A DNA stretch of 38,733 nt, from contig CACAYF010000005.1 in NCBI GenBank assembly GCA_902536655.1, forward strand, positions 69,790-108,522, given 5' to 3'. Made by a program: the position numbers and the translations under genes. Below, piece by piece: positions 1-9,440 of this stretch. The notes below the pieces were generated by a model, which was given only the letters and a program-made list of their open reading frames with translations, was not told the DNA's origin and did not search any database. The stretch's first letter is position 1. The number at the start of each line of letters is the position of its first letter. This DNA is from an uncultured Alphaproteobacteria bacterium. GTDB lineage: Bacteria; Pseudomonadota; Alphaproteobacteria; Methylaequorales; Methylaequoraceae.

Positions 1-696
1 TTACAGAACATTGCACATTCAATTACAACAAATCACCCAGAAGTTTATCTAATTGTTCTCTTGATTGATGAAAGACCAGAAGAGGTTACAGACATGATCA
101 GGTCAGTCAAGGGAGAGGTAGTGTCCTCAACGTTTGATGAACCAGCTGTAAGGCATGTCGCTGTATCTGAAATGGTTATTTCAAAAGCCAAAAGATTAGT
201 AGAACACAAAAGAGACGTTGTTATTCTTTTGGACTCAATCACACGTTTGGCAAGAGCATATAACACCCAGGTACCTAGTTCAGGTAAAGTTCTTACAGGT
301 GGTGTAGATGCAAATGCATTGCAAAGACCTAAAAGATTTTTTGGTGCCGCAAGGAATATTGAAGAAGGAGGTTCCCTCACGATAATTGGAACAGCTCTTG
401 TAGATACAGGTTCAAGAATGGACGAGGTAATTTTTGAAGAATTTAAAGGAACTGGTAATTCTGAAATTATTTTGGACAGAAAACTTTCTGATAAAAGAGT
501 TTTTCCATCAATAGACGTAACAAAATCAGGAACAAGAAAAGAAGAACTATTAGTTTCAAAAGAAGATCTTTCAAAAATGTGGATTTTAAGAAAGATTCTC
601 ATGCCAATGGGGGTTACAGATTCAATGGAGTTTTTGCTAGAAAAAATTAAAAATTCAAAAAATAATGGTGATTTTTTTGAATCAATGAATTCTTAA
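1..696 (+). CDS. rho: Transcription termination factor Rho, C-terminal part (5' end outside window)
   Basis: Rho is a hexameric RNA-dependent ATPase/helicase that ends transcription. Only the last ~231 residues are present; the frame is open from base 1, so the RNA-binding domain and Walker A loop lie outside the window. What is visible is the ATPase core: the Walker B stretch ending [11 protein letters not shown], the loop [13 protein letters not shown], the secondary RNA-binding segment around [20 protein letters not shown], and the C-terminal FEEFKGTGN...[16 protein letters not shown] block, all strongly conserved in Rho. The TAA stop shares its last A with the ATG of the next gene (TAATG), so xthA is probably translated by coupling. 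In many alphaproteobacteria rho lies directly before mnmE; here about 24 kb separates them. Confidence 0.97.
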   Translation, partial: LQNIAHSITTNHPEVYLIVLLIDERPEEVTDMIRSVKGEVVSSTFDEPAVRHVAVSEMVISKAKRLVEHKRDVVILLDSITRLARAYNTQVPSSGKVLTGGVDANALQRPKRFFGAARNIEEGGSLTIIGTALVDTGSRMDEVIFEEFKGTGNSEIILDRKLSDKRVFPSIDVTKSGTRKEELLVSKEDLSKMWILRKILMPMGVTDSMEFLLEKIKNSKNNGDFFESMNS

Positions 697-1469
697 TGAA
701 AATCATTAGTTGGAATGTCAATTCAGTAAGGGCCAGAATTAATTATGTTAATGAGTTATTGCAAACAGAGAAACCTGATTTTTTATGTTTGCAGGAAACA
801 AAAATTATCGACAGTGAATTTCCAATCAAAAATTTTACTGAGTTAGGTTATTTTTCATATTTTTTTGGGATACCTTCTTATAACGGAGTTGCAATTCTAT
901 CGAAAAAAAAATTCATTAATATAGAAAAACTAAATTTGTGTAACAAATTAGATGCAAGAATAATATCTGTAAAAACTTCTGATTTTGATATAATGTCAGT
1001 TTACGTCCCTGCAGGCGGTGATGCGCCAGACCCAGAAATAAATCCCAAGTTTAGACATAAGTTACTTTTCTTAGACGAGCTAAATCAATTGTTAAAAACA
1101 CAAAAAAAAATTATTGTGTGTGGTGATTTAAATGTTGCACCCTATGAAGATGATGTTTGGTCTCACAAGAGTTTGATAAATGTTGTTAGTCATACAGAGA
1201 TTGAAAGAGAGAAGTTAAAAAAAATTCTAGAAGACTGTAACTTTATCGATGCAATTAGATATTTTATTAATCCTCCGCAAAATATATACACATGGTGGAG
1301 CTACAGGTCGCCAAATTATAAAATTAACAATCGAGGGAGAAGATTGGATCATATTTGGGTTTCAAAGCAAATTAAAAACAAATTAGTAAGTTCTAAAATT
1401 CTAAACAAATACAGAAGCAAAGACAAACCATCAGACCACGTCCCTGTGTGCCTTGAAATGAAAAACTAG
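696..1469 (+). CDS. xthA: Exonuclease III / AP endonuclease
   Basis: Predicted Mg-dependent 3'-5' exonuclease and AP endonuclease of the endonuclease/exonuclease/phosphatase fold, acting in base excision repair. The 257-residue length is normal. Family landmarks are present in order: N-terminal ISWNVNSVRAR, the metal-binding Glu in CLQETK (E34), the GDLNVAP motif (D144, N146), RRLDHIW, and the C-terminal SDHVPV with the catalytic Asp/His pair (D247, H248). The ATG overlaps the rho stop by one base. The gene converges on the HIT gene, and the two stops overlap by 4 bp with no space for a separate terminator. Confidence 0.95.
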   Translation: MKIISWNVNSVRARINYVNELLQTEKPDFLCLQETKIIDSEFPIKNFTELGYFSYFFGIPSYNGVAILSKKKFINIEKLNLCNKLDARIISVKTSDFDIMSVYVPAGGDAPDPEINPKFRHKLLFLDELNQLLKTQKKIIVCGDLNVAPYEDDVWSHKSLINVVSHTEIEREKLKKILEDCNFIDAIRYFINPPQNIYTWWSYRSPNYKINNRGRRLDHIWVSKQIKNKLVSSKILNKYRSKDKPSDHVPVCLEMKN

Positions 1470-1834
1470 GGTGCTATAATTCTGCCCAATCTTTTTCCTC
1501 CTAACATATGAATATGAAAGTGGGGAACTTCTTGACCACCAAAATCCCCGATATTTGATATGATCCTATAACCCTTTTTTAATTTTAAAATGTCTGCTAT
1601 AGTAGCTATAGATCTGATCATTGCCAAAATCGTTTTTTCGCCTGAACTTCTTGAAAAATCGTCAAAGCTACAAAATTCTTTCTTTGGGATAATAACTACA
1701 TGAATAGGTGCCTGAGGGTTTATATCTTTAAATGCATAGATTTCTTCTGTTTCATATACAGCATCAGAGGGAATTTCTTTTCGTAGAATCTTCCCAAAAA
1801 CGTTGTCTTTATTGTAGTTTTTTATATCAATCAT
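1466..1834 (-). CDS. HIT-family nucleotide hydrolase (HinT-like)
   Basis: Histidine-triad protein of about 122 residues, similar to HinT purine nucleoside phosphoramidases. The C-terminal signature HFHIHMLGG gives the HxHxH triad, preceded by the usual VVIIPKKE and ISNIGDFGGQEVPHF segments. The frame is open to 1903, but the start at 1834 (beginning [17 protein letters not shown]) gives the family's usual N-terminus; it overlaps the hisE stop by 8 bp, suggesting translational coupling as the last gene of the his block. A HIT gene after hisE is common in alphaproteobacteria. The precise substrate cannot be told from sequence. Confidence 0.92.
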   Translation of the reverse strand: MIDIKNYNKDNVFGKILRKEIPSDAVYETEEIYAFKDINPQAPIHVVIIPKKEFCSFDDFSRSSGEKTILAMIRSIATIADILKLKKGYRIISNIGDFGGQEVPHFHIHMLGGKRLGRIIAP

Positions 1835-2117
1835 CTTCCATCCTTTTTTCGAGAACTTTAATAACCTCCTCAAAAGAGCTTCCTGAATATTCAAGGAGAA
1901 CAATTAGATGAAAAATTAAATCAGCCGACTCCTCGAGAAGCTCATGTTTTTCTTGGGCAAGAAAAGCTGAGACTGTTTCAACAGCCTCTTCCCCAACTTT
2001 ATTCGCGATTTTGACTTTCCCCTTTTTTACTAATTTTGAGACGTAGGAGTTTTCAGGCATTTCTAAAATTCTTTTTTTGACTATTTTAGAGAGAATTTCT
2101 AATGTTTCATTTTTCAT
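1827..2117 (-). CDS. hisE: Phosphoribosyl-ATP pyrophosphatase
   Basis: Second step of histidine synthesis: hydrolysis of phosphoribosyl-ATP to phosphoribosyl-AMP and PPi. The protein is ~96 residues, all-alpha MazG-like fold, with the metal-binding signature KVGEEAVET followed by [15 protein letters not shown] longer frame starts at 2138, but the ATG at 2117 (MKNETLEIL) fits the family better and overlaps the hisF stop by 11 bp. It is a stand-alone HisE, not fused to HisI; no hisI is visible in the window, so the earlier steps must be encoded elsewhere. Confidence 0.93.
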   Translation of the reverse strand: MKNETLEILSKIVKKRILEMPENSYVSKLVKKGKVKIANKVGEEAVETVSAFLAQEKHELLEESADLIFHLIVLLEYSGSSFEEVIKVLEKRMEDD

Positions 2118-2889
2118 AATATTTATCCAAGTTATCAATCCTGACGTTAATATTTTTTGACTTTAAATATTTTTTTACTTGTTTAATAGTGAGTTCTTTA
2201 AAGTGGAAAACAGACGCCGCTAACACAGCAGAAGCTCCTCCTAATTTAATACCATCAAAAAAATCTTTCAAACAACCAACTCCACCTGAAGCAATAACAG
2301 GAATATTCACAGCACTAGAAATTGTAGATGTTAATTCCAAGTCGAACCCGTTTTTTGTTCCATCCCTATCCATGGAAGTGAGAAGAATCTCGCCAGCCCC
2401 TCGTTTTTCAATATTTTTAGCCCAAGATATTGCATCAATCCCTGTATCAACTCTACCCCCATTTATAAAAACATTCCAATTTTTTGATATTTTTTTTGCA
2501 TCAATTGCAACAACAATACATTGATTCCCAAATTTTTTAGAAGATTCATTTATCAAAGATGGATTTTTAATTGCAGCACTATTTATAGAAACCTTATCTG
2601 CACCAGCCAAGAGGAACTCTTTTATGTCCATAATATTTTTTACACCACCTCCAACTGTAAGTGGTACAAAACACTTTTCTGCTGTTTTTGAAATTACATC
2701 TATCATTGGTCTTCTTCGTTGATGTGTGGCTGTAATATCTAAAAAAGTTATTTCGTCTGCACCCTCGTCGCTGTATGCTTTTGCTTGTTCAACAGGATCT
2801 CCTGCGTCTCTTAAAGATAGAAAATTAATTCCTTTTACAACTCTTCCAGCATCAACGTCAAGACATGGAATAATTCTAAATTTTAACAA
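2107..2889 (-). CDS. hisF: Imidazole glycerol phosphate synthase, cyclase subunit
   Basis: HisF pairs with HisH to convert PRFAR plus glutamine-derived ammonia into IGP and AICAR. It is a (beta/alpha)8 barrel with [17 protein letters not shown] at the N-terminus (catalytic first Asp in CLDV), [27 protein letters not shown] (second catalytic Asp) and IASGGVG phosphate-binding loops. The start is taken as TTG at 2889, one base after the hisA stop, giving 260 residues, close to the usual 250-258. The upstream ATG at 2964 lies inside hisA and would add about 25 residues unlike any HisF N-terminus. Non-ATG start plus near-contact with hisA suggests coupled translation. Confidence 0.94.
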   Translation of the reverse strand: MLKFRIIPCLDVDAGRVVKGINFLSLRDAGDPVEQAKAYSDEGADEITFLDITATHQRRRPMIDVISKTAEKCFVPLTVGGGVKNIMDIKEFLLAGADKVSINSAAIKNPSLINESSKKFGNQCIVVAIDAKKISKNWNVFINGGRVDTGIDAISWAKNIEKRGAGEILLTSMDRDGTKNGFDLELTSTISSAVNIPVIASGGVGCLKDFFDGIKLGGASAVLAASVFHFKELTIKQVKKYLKSKNINVRIDNLDKYYEK

Positions 2890-2890
2890 A

Positions 2891-3616
2891 CTATGTCTCC
2901 AGTATTTTAATGGCCTCTTTAACAGAAAATTTTTTTTCGTAAATTGCTTTTCCAGAAATAACACCGATCAAGTTTTTATTTTTAATTTTTTTTAACTTTG
3001 TTAAATCTTTTAAATCCGCTACGCCACCGGAGGCAATAATATTTAATTTTGTTAAACTTAAAAGTTTCTTTAGTTGTGCAAAATTTGCACCTTCCATAAG
3101 ACCGTCCTTTTCAATATCTGTGAAAATTATACTAGAAACCTTAGTGTTTTCGTATAATTTCAAGAAATTTTCAAAATTAATTTTTGATTCTTTTGCCCAG
3201 CCCTCAGTTGCGACAAATTCATTCTTAGTGTCAAGACCTATGGCAATTCTTCCTGGAAATTTTTCACATACTTTCCTTACGAAAGGAGGATCTTTAAGGG
3301 CGATTGTACCTAAAACAATTCTGTCAATATTATGATCTAATAATTTCTGTATAGTCTTTAATTTTCGTATCCCACCGCCAACCTGGATTTTTGATTTAAC
3401 ATTATTCTTGATGCTTAATATTACATCCATATTTTTACTTTCACCTTTAAAAGCACCATCAATGTCAACAATATGAATCCATTTGGCACCTGCTTCAGAG
3501 AACTTTTTTGCCTGAGTTACTGGGTTATCGCCATAAACTGTAAGTTTATCTAATTGTCCTTTTTTTAATCTTATGAATTGACCGTTTTTAATATCAATAG
3601 CCGGATAGAAGTGCAT
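2891..3616 (-). CDS. hisA: ProFAR isomerase
   Basis: HisA isomerises the ProFAR aminoaldose to PRFAR, the HisF/HisH substrate. About 241 residues, barrel fold, with [15 protein letters not shown] (catalytic Asp), [27 protein letters not shown] (second catalytic Asp) and IIASGGVAD phosphate loops. The frame is open to 3661, but the ATG at 3616 (MHFYPAIDI) starts exactly where the family does and lies 4 bp after the hisH stop. HisA and HisF are ancient paralogues; the AIDI start and IEKDG identify this one as HisA. Confidence 0.94.
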   Translation of the reverse strand: MHFYPAIDIKNGQFIRLKKGQLDKLTVYGDNPVTQAKKFSEAGAKWIHIVDIDGAFKGESKNMDVILSIKNNVKSKIQVGGGIRKLKTIQKLLDHNIDRIVLGTIALKDPPFVRKVCEKFPGRIAIGLDTKNEFVATEGWAKESKINFENFLKLYENTKVSSIIFTDIEKDGLMEGANFAQLKKLLSLTKLNIIASGGVADLKDLTKLKKIKNKNLIGVISGKAIYEKKFSVKEAIKILET

Positions 3617-3620
3617 TATT

Positions 3621-4277
3621 TTAATCCTGTTCCAAAAATGTTTTGAGAAAGGCAAGTCCAAAATAGTGACTCTTTTCAGGATGAAATTGAGTTCCGATGA
3701 TATTTTCTTTTGAAATCATTGCAGTTATTTCTTCACCATAACATGTTGTGATAACTTTCTCATTTGTATTCTTATTTTTAAAATTATAGCTGTGAACAAA
3801 ATACGCAGATAAATCATTGGTGCTTTTCTTTTTCATTTTTTTTAACAGACGCTTCGTAAATGCAGTCTCTTTTAGAAAGTTAAGAGAGTTCCAACCCATA
3901 TGAGGAATTTTTAAGTTATTGTTTTGATTGTTGATTTTTTTTACTTCTCCACTTATCCAGTCTAATCCAGCAAACTCCCCATTTTCAAAGCCTTTTGTTG
4001 CTAGCATCTGCATACCTACGCAAATTCCAAGAAAAGGTTTTTTTTTCCCCAAAACCATCTCCTCAAGGCAACCGCGAACTTTGGTTTTTATTAAACCATT
4101 AAGACATGATTCAAATGCTCCAACCCCAGGCAAAATAATATGAGTCGACTTTTTTAAATCTTCAACTGAAGATGAGACCAAGATTTTGCAATCTTGTTTT
4201 TCTGAAATGCGTTTAATTGCATTATGAACAGACTTAAGGTTGCCTGTGCCATAGTCAATGATTAAGACATTTTTCAT
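3621..4277 (-). CDS. hisH: Imidazole glycerol phosphate synthase, glutamine amidotransferase subunit
   Basis: Class I glutaminase that supplies ammonia to HisF. 218 residues starting KNVLIIDYGTGN, with the nucleophile Cys86 in the GICVGMQ elbow, His199 and Glu201 in FHPEKS completing the triad, and the oxyanion-strand motif PGVGAF. Slightly longer than typical (about 200-210) because of a Lys/Asn-rich stretch around residues 145-175. The DUF2628 gene stops at the base next to this ATG. Confidence 0.95.
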   Translation of the reverse strand: MKNVLIIDYGTGNLKSVHNAIKRISEKQDCKILVSSSVEDLKKSTHIILPGVGAFESCLNGLIKTKVRGCLEEMVLGKKKPFLGICVGMQMLATKGFENGEFAGLDWISGEVKKINNQNNNLKIPHMGWNSLNFLKETAFTKRLLKKMKKKSTNDLSAYFVHSYNFKNKNTNEKVITTCYGEEITAMISKENIIGTQFHPEKSHYFGLAFLKTFLEQD

Positions 4278-4631
4278 TCATTTACTTTCAGTTAAAAACT
4301 TTATAATCGCATCCTCTTTTGAATTTGCAACCACATGTTTTACTGGTTTGAATTTACTAGTAATTAACTTTTGTATGTATAAATCTCTTGCAAACTTTCC
4401 CCAAAATAAGCTTGAGGCAAATGAACATATAACAAAAAAATATTTTAGATCATAGAAAGATAAAATAAAATTACAGTAGCTGAGAAATGCTATTCCAATA
4501 GCAGAATACACCCAAAGTTTCCTAAAAAGCCCCCAAATTGGCCCAAGTAAAAATGCAAGAATAGAAAACCCAGTTTTAACTACCATTAAATCTTCATCTA
4601 AGTTTTTTTTAAGAATACAGTAGGTGATCAT
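4278..4631 (-). CDS. DUF2628 small membrane protein
   Basis: 117-residue membrane protein with about three hydrophobic segments (roughly residues 22-37, 42-60 and 63-80) including FLLGPIWGLFRKLW, resembling DUF2628 proteins found between hisB and hisH in many alphaproteobacteria. The short hydrophilic C-terminus ends in NSKEDAIIKFL, as if continuing into an AEDAI-type tail. Function is unknown. Position inside the his operon, abutting hisH without a gap, suggests co-transcription but does not prove a role in histidine synthesis. Confidence 0.8.
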   Translation of the reverse strand: MITYCILKKNLDEDLMVVKTGFSILAFLLGPIWGLFRKLWVYSAIGIAFLSYCNFILSFYDLKYFFVICSFASSLFWGKFARDLYIQKLITSKFKPVKHVVANSKEDAIIKFLTESK

Positions 4632-4651
4632 TTAAAAGCCCCTAAAACTAA

Positions 4652-5239
4652 CTATAAAGATCCTTTAGTAGAGGGGATCTCGCCTGTTCTTTTTAAGTCT
4701 AAAGATATAGCCTCCCTGAGAGCTCTAGCCAAACCTTTGAAGCAAGACTCTATAATGTGATGATTGTTTTCTCCATACAAATTTTCTACATGTAAAGTTA
4801 TTCCAGAACTTTGAGAGAAAGCCTGAAACCATTCTTTAAAAAGCTCCGTATCCATTTCACCTAATTGAGAAATTGTAAAGTCTACTTTCCACACTAAATA
4901 TGGCCTATTCGAACAATCTACAACAACTCTTGATAAAGTTTCATCCATTGCGGACAAGGCCTGACCGAATCTTTTAATTCCCTTTCGTTCTCCTAGTGCT
5001 TTGTTAAGAGCCTCTCCTAGTGCTAATGCACTGTCCTCAGTTGTGTGGTGAAGATCAACATGCAGGTCACCTTTAGCGTTAATTGAAATATCGATTAGGC
5101 TATGTTTAGAAATTTGATCCAACATATGATCAAGGAAGCCTATGCCAGTCTTTATATCGCTTTGACCTTTGCCATCTAAGTTTACGTTAACTTCGATGTT
5201 TGTTTCTTTAGTTTTTCTGTTTAAAGAATATTTTCTCAT
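4652..5239 (-). CDS. hisB: Imidazoleglycerol-phosphate dehydratase
   Basis: Mn-dependent dehydratase of histidine synthesis. 195 residues, the mono-functional type without an N-terminal phosphatase. Family motifs: [36 protein letters not shown] (His cluster of the metal site), [37 protein letters not shown], and the C-terminal PSTKGSL. First gene of the minus-strand his block; its ATG at 5239 is divergent from hslV, with a 71-bp shared upstream region. Confidence 0.96.
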   Translation of the reverse strand: MRKYSLNRKTKETNIEVNVNLDGKGQSDIKTGIGFLDHMLDQISKHSLIDISINAKGDLHVDLHHTTEDSALALGEALNKALGERKGIKRFGQALSAMDETLSRVVVDCSNRPYLVWKVDFTISQLGEMDTELFKEWFQAFSQSSGITLHVENLYGENNHHIIESCFKGLARALREAISLDLKRTGEIPSTKGSL

Positions 5240-5278
5240 ATGAAATGTTTTTGAATATCAATTTTTGAATATATACAT

Positions 5279-5284
5279 TATAAT
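5279..5284 (+). promoter_or_regulatory. Candidate -10 box for hslVU
   Basis: A perfect TATAAT lies 27 bp upstream of the hslV ATG in the hisB/hslV divergent gap. No good -35 hexamer is found at 16-18 bp, and the region is very AT-rich, so a chance match is quite possible. No heat-shock (sigma-32) type promoter was recognised. Confidence 0.3.
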
Positions 5285-5310
5285 AAATTTATCAATGAGG
5301 CTCTAAATTT

Positions 5311-5862
5311 ATGAATCACAAGAATTTAAATGAAAAATGGTATGGCACGACTGTCGTTTCTGTAAGAAGAAATTCTGAAGTTGTTATTGCTGCTGACGGA
5401 CAAGTGACACTCGGTGATACAGTCATGAAAGCAAATGCGAGAAAAGTGAGATCGCTCGCTGGAGGTAAAGTTATTACAGGCTTTGCGGGAGCAACAGCAG
5501 ACGCATTTTCCCTTTTTGAAAGATTAGAATCAAAGTTAGAAAAGCATTCTAACAACCTTATGAGATCATGTGTTGAGCTCGCTAAGGACTGGCGGACGGA
5601 TAGATATCTGAGAAGACTAGAAGCAATGATGCTCGTTGCAGACAAAGAGGTTAGCTTGATATTAAGTGGAACAGGAGATGTTTTGGAGCCGAAGGATGGA
5701 CTAATGGCTATTGGATCTGGTGGAAATTTTGCATTGGCTGCAGCAAGGGCAATGTTTAACACAAAGCTTAAACCAGATGAAATAGCAAAAAAAAGCCTTG
5801 AAATTGCAGCAGAATTATGTATTTACACCAATAACAACATCATTATTGAAAAAATTAAATGA
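5311..5862 (+). CDS. hslV: HslV protease subunit (ATP-dependent HslVU)
   Basis: Threonine protease that forms a double-hexamer proteolytic core with HslU. 183 residues with the family blocks [38 protein letters not shown], and [23 protein letters not shown]. The catalytic Thr is most likely T13, directly after WYG, so a 12-residue propeptide would have to be removed; alphaproteobacterial HslV commonly has such an extension, unlike the short Met-Thr start in E. coli. The ATG at 5311 is the only start in frame after an upstream stop. The stop overlaps the hslU ATG by 4 bp. Confidence 0.96.
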   Translation: MNHKNLNEKWYGTTVVSVRRNSEVVIAADGQVTLGDTVMKANARKVRSLAGGKVITGFAGATADAFSLFERLESKLEKHSNNLMRSCVELAKDWRTDRYLRRLEAMMLVADKEVSLILSGTGDVLEPKDGLMAIGSGGNFALAAARAMFNTKLKPDEIAKKSLEIAAELCIYTNNNIIIEKIK

Positions 5863-7169
5863 CATCATTCACACCCAGAGAAATTGTATCTGAACTAGAT
5901 AGATTTATCGTAGGGCAAAAAACAGCAAAACGAGCCGTGGCAATAGCTCTAAGAAACCGGTGGAGAAGGCAACAAATAAAAGGATCACTCAAAGAAGAAG
6001 TTTTACCTAAAAATATTCTAATGATAGGTCCTACTGGAGTCGGAAAGACTGAAATAGCAAGAAGATTGGCAAAGCTTGCGGATGCGCCCTTTATAAAAGT
6101 TGAAGCAACTAAATTTACTGAAGTTGGTTATGTGGGTCGAGATGTTGAACAAATTATTAGAGATCTGCTTGAAGTATCAATAAATAATAATAGGGAAAGC
6201 TTAAAAAAAGAAATAAAAGCCAAAGCTGAAGTAAATGCAGAGAAAAGAGTTGTTGACGCTTTAGTGGGAACTTCAGCCTCCAATCAAACTAAAGAAAAAT
6301 ATAAAAACATGTTAAGAAATGGCGAATTAGATAGCCAAGAGATTGAGATTGAAGTATCATCGACAAATCCTTCACCTTTTAAATCAATGGAAATTCCAGG
6401 AATGCCAGGAGGCTCTATGGGCATGATTAATTTAGGAGAAATTTTTGGGAAGGGTTTTGGTCAAAAAAAGGAAAAAAGAAAACTTTCTGTTAAAGAGTCT
6501 CATGAAATTCTTCTAGATGAAGAATCAGAAAAATTAATTGATAATGATAATTTAATTAAAAAAGCAGTATTTAACGTGGAAAATGATGGAATTGTTTTTA
6601 TTGACGAAATCGACAAGATTTGCGGTAAAAATTCAGGAACATCTGCTGAAGTAAGCAGAGAAGGTGTACAAAGAGATTTACTGCCACTCATAGAAGGGTC
6701 AACAGTCTCCACCAAGTATGGTTCAATTAAAACGGATCACATTTTGTTCATAGCATCAGGAGCATTCCACGTTGCTAAACCCTCTGATTTGCTCCCAGAA
6801 TTACAAGGTCGACTTCCGAATAGAGTTGAATTAAAAGCATTAGGAAAAGAAGATTTTGTCAGAATATTAAAGGAACCAGAAAATAATCTCATAAAACAGT
6901 ATGTTGAACTTATTTCAACAGAAGGAGTAATATTAAATTTTTCAGAAGAAGCAATATCAGAAGTGGCTTTAATTGCTACGAGGGTTAATGATGAAGTGGA
7001 AAATATCGGAGCCAGGAGACTTCATACTATTTTAGAAAAAATTCTTGAAGATATAAGTTTTTCAGCATCTGATACGAAATCTAATAAAATAGATATTGAT
7101 AAGAAGTATGTGGTTGATCAAATTGGTGATATTTATAAAGATACAGATTTAACAAAATTTATTTTATAA
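5859..7169 (+). CDS. hslU: HslU ATPase subunit of HslVU protease
   Basis: AAA+ unfoldase that feeds proteins to HslV. 436 residues. Starts [16 protein letters not shown], then Walker [10 protein letters not shown] (about residues 57-65), the pore-loop motif GYVGRDV, an intermediate domain (about 110-230) with a Gly/Met-rich segment, Walker [12 protein letters not shown], sensor/arginine-finger region [12 protein letters not shown] and [18 protein letters not shown]. The C-terminus LTKFIL is the conserved tail that docks into HslV. The 3' end overlaps the convergent Smr gene by 6 bp. Confidence 0.97.
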   Translation: MTSFTPREIVSELDRFIVGQKTAKRAVAIALRNRWRRQQIKGSLKEEVLPKNILMIGPTGVGKTEIARRLAKLADAPFIKVEATKFTEVGYVGRDVEQIIRDLLEVSINNNRESLKKEIKAKAEVNAEKRVVDALVGTSASNQTKEKYKNMLRNGELDSQEIEIEVSSTNPSPFKSMEIPGMPGGSMGMINLGEIFGKGFGQKKEKRKLSVKESHEILLDEESEKLIDNDNLIKKAVFNVENDGIVFIDEIDKICGKNSGTSAEVSREGVQRDLLPLIEGSTVSTKYGSIKTDHILFIASGAFHVAKPSDLLPELQGRLPNRVELKALGKEDFVRILKEPENNLIKQYVELISTEGVILNFSEEAISEVALIATRVNDEVENIGARRLHTILEKILEDISFSASDTKSNKIDIDKKYVVDQIGDIYKDTDLTKFIL

Positions 7170-7664
7170 TTTTTTTAGATAAACAATAAATGCTCCTTCT
7201 CCCCCCATATTTATGGGAGCACGATCAAACCAAACTATTTTTTTTGACAACGCTAGTGATGTTAACCAAATTGGTATTTTTGTTTTTAATATTCCATTCC
7301 CCTTCCACTCATCTTCAACAAATATCCTTTTTCCTTTTCCAGTTATAATTAATAAAATTCTTTTATTGTTTTGAAAATTATAATTTACAAAATTATATAC
7401 GAGTTTTTTTGAGTCTGAAATATTGCTTCCATGAAGATCGAGTGAAGCAGAAACCTTCAATTTTCCCTTCTGAATTTTCCTTAATATATTTTTTTCTAGA
7501 TTTCCCCAGCTCTCTGAAACTTTAATATCCATAAGGTCAAAGTCTTTGTCTGTTTTTTCCTTTTGATTGATTTTTAATGGTTTTCGTTGCTTGCGTATAT
7601 GTTGTGTTTGATTTTTAAGCGGACTTACAGTTTTTTTAAATTGTTCCCAATCACCATTACTCAT
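7164..7664 (-). CDS. Smr-domain protein
   Basis: 166 residues: a Lys-rich, probably flexible N-terminal half (to about residue 75) followed by a C-terminal Smr domain with the LDLHG motif, the ITGKGKR loop (TGxG type) and a late [10 protein letters not shown] strand. Smr domains are nucleic-acid-binding or nicking folds related to the MutS2 C-terminus; short stand-alone versions next to mltA are common in alphaproteobacteria. The ATG at 7664 lies immediately after the mltA stop, so it is probably co-transcribed with mltA and the Tim44-like gene. Substrate unknown. Confidence 0.85.
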   Translation of the reverse strand: MSNGDWEQFKKTVSPLKNQTQHIRKQRKPLKINQKEKTDKDFDLMDIKVSESWGNLEKNILRKIQKGKLKVSASLDLHGSNISDSKKLVYNFVNYNFQNNKRILLIITGKGKRIFVEDEWKGNGILKTKIPIWLTSLALSKKIVWFDRAPINMGGEGAFIVYLKKL

Positions 7665-8690
7665 TTAATTACTATAAGGAATAAATGCATGTAGATAAAT
7701 TTTTTTTTTGAGGGTTCCTGCCTTTTTCTCAGCGCCCTTCCCCCTGCCAACAAATAGATCAGCTCTGTTGGCACCAATAATTGCCCCCCCTGTATCTAAA
7801 GAAACAACCGGCAAAATAGCTTTGTCCTTTTCCATCTGAATAAGAAAAGGCAGTCCCAAAGGGTAAATGTTTTTATCAACTGCTATACTGTAATTAGGCA
7901 TTAAAGGGGTGCCAAATGCTCCAATTGGATGTGTTTCACCCTCAAATGATATTTCTTTAAAGAAAATGAATCTTTTATTTTGGTTCAAAAGTTCCTTTGA
8001 TAAATTGGAGTTTGCTCGAAGCCATTCTTTTATTGTGAACAGATTAACATTATCTTTATTAATGAATTTTTTTTTAATAAGCAGCTTTCCTACTGATGTG
8101 TAGCTCATTGCATTGTTTCCGTCATACACTAGTTTTACCTTCTCTTTATTTGCAAACTCACCAATTCCAGACCCTTGTATGTGAAGAAAAAATAAATTTA
8201 TTTTATCATCAGTCCACAAAATGACGTCTTTTTCTTTGAAGTTTTTTTCAATGAAACCTCTTGGTTTCTTAATGTAGTATTTATTCCTGCCTAGTATGGG
8301 AAATTTATAAACATTATTTTTTTTGCGAGAGACTCTAATAATTGGTTCGTAATAACCAGTTAATAGCCCAGAACTTTCCTTAATTTTTTTAAATTTAAAA
8401 TTTTTTATTAGATAATTCTTAATTTCTGTAACCGAATTTTTTTCTTGAAGAATCAAGCACTTTTGTTTCCATTCATTTGCCTTGCCAAATTGATGCTTGT
8501 ATATTTTGTTTAAATTTTTAAAGAATTTACCAGAATTACAGATTTTTCTGAGTTGATTGGAGAAAATAGCAACTTGTTTGTCACTTAAATCTAGAATTTG
8601 TTTATTAGAAATTTTGGATGAAAATGCCTGATTTTTTGAAAAACTAACTAAAAAACAAATAAGTAAAAATCTAATTTTAGTTTTCTTCAA
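7665..8690 (-). CDS. mltA: Membrane-bound lytic murein transglycosylase A
   Basis: Cleaves peptidoglycan glycan strands with anhydromuramoyl formation. 341 residues with an N-terminal export signal (KKTKIRFLLICFLVSFS, cleavage near residues 22-24; no obvious lipobox Cys). The MltA domain shows GLLTGYYEP, FFLHIQGSG and YDGNNAMSYTSVGKLL; the C-terminal 3D domain shows SLDTGGAIIGANRADLFVGRG with the catalytic Asp. The start overlaps the end of the Tim44-like gene by 14 bp. Confidence 0.94.
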   Translation of the reverse strand: MKKTKIRFLLICFLVSFSKNQAFSSKISNKQILDLSDKQVAIFSNQLRKICNSGKFFKNLNKIYKHQFGKANEWKQKCLILQEKNSVTEIKNYLIKNFKFKKIKESSGLLTGYYEPIIRVSRKKNNVYKFPILGRNKYYIKKPRGFIEKNFKEKDVILWTDDKINLFFLHIQGSGIGEFANKEKVKLVYDGNNAMSYTSVGKLLIKKKFINKDNVNLFTIKEWLRANSNLSKELLNQNKRFIFFKEISFEGETHPIGAFGTPLMPNYSIAVDKNIYPLGLPFLIQMEKDKAILPVVSLDTGGAIIGANRADLFVGRGKGAEKKAGTLKKKIYLHAFIPYSN

Positions 8691-9357
8691 TTTCCTCTAG
8701 AATCCAGTTGGGATCTTTACTTTTTAAGTTCTTTGAAAATGTCCAAATTTCTCTAATTTGTAAAATTTGATTGTTATCACCGTCAATTACCTCTCCTTTA
8801 GAATTTTTTGTAATCTGTACTTGTTCTGATTTAAATAGAAGCTTGAAGTGTGCAATATTGTTTTTTTCAAGATTTACCCCTGTTATTTCAGGATTTTTTA
8901 CACTAATTACGGTAATGTCCAGTTCTTCATTTTTTTTTGATCTCAAATTTATTTGATTTTCAAACGACTTAAAAATATTTTTACTAACCAACTTTTCTAA
9001 AGCTTTCAAATTGTTGTTAGAATATTCCATCAAGATGAATTCGAAAGCTTTTTTGGCACCATCACAAAATGAATTGATTTCGAAGTTATTATCTATTTTT
9101 AAAATGTCATTAATCGTAGAATTTATTTTTTTATTAGAGTGATGATTTTTGTTTATATTATTGTCTAACTTAGAAACTTTCTGATCAGAGGTTGAGTCAG
9201 GTTCAGACTCATTGAAATTATTTTTCCTCTGTGTAAATTTTTCAACTATATCGCTTTCATTACCAGTTTTTTTACCAAGCACGTTTCTTAATCTGTTAAT
9301 TATGAAAATCGCAATCATTGCTAAAATTAATATATCTATGTATGGAATGTTATTCAT
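8677..9357 (-). CDS. Tim44-like membrane-anchored protein (TimA-type)
   Basis: 226 residues: one N-terminal membrane helix (about residues 6-22), a charged Asn/Lys/Ser-rich linker (25-85), then a Tim44-like domain (about 90-225) with FCDGAKKAFEFILMEYSNNN, LKALEKLVSKNIF and a WTFSKNLKSKDPNWILEEIEEN C-terminus, the ending typical of alphaproteobacterial Tim44-like proteins. These are homologues of the mitochondrial import component Tim44; in bacteria they are thought to work at the inner membrane, with incompletely known function. Its position next to secB, on the opposite strand, is a common alphaproteobacterial arrangement. Confidence 0.85.
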   Translation of the reverse strand: MNNIPYIDILILAMIAIFIINRLRNVLGKKTGNESDIVEKFTQRKNNFNESEPDSTSDQKVSKLDNNINKNHHSNKKINSTINDILKIDNNFEINSFCDGAKKAFEFILMEYSNNNLKALEKLVSKNIFKSFENQINLRSKKNEELDITVISVKNPEITGVNLEKNNIAHFKLLFKSEQVQITKNSKGEVIDGDNNQILQIREIWTFSKNLKSKDPNWILEEIEEN

Positions 9358-9440
9358 TTTTGCTCTAACTTATTATTTTATGGCTTGATGTCCTGTTTTT
9401 ATGTATTATAAGACATTCTATTTTAAATAGTAACTTAAAT

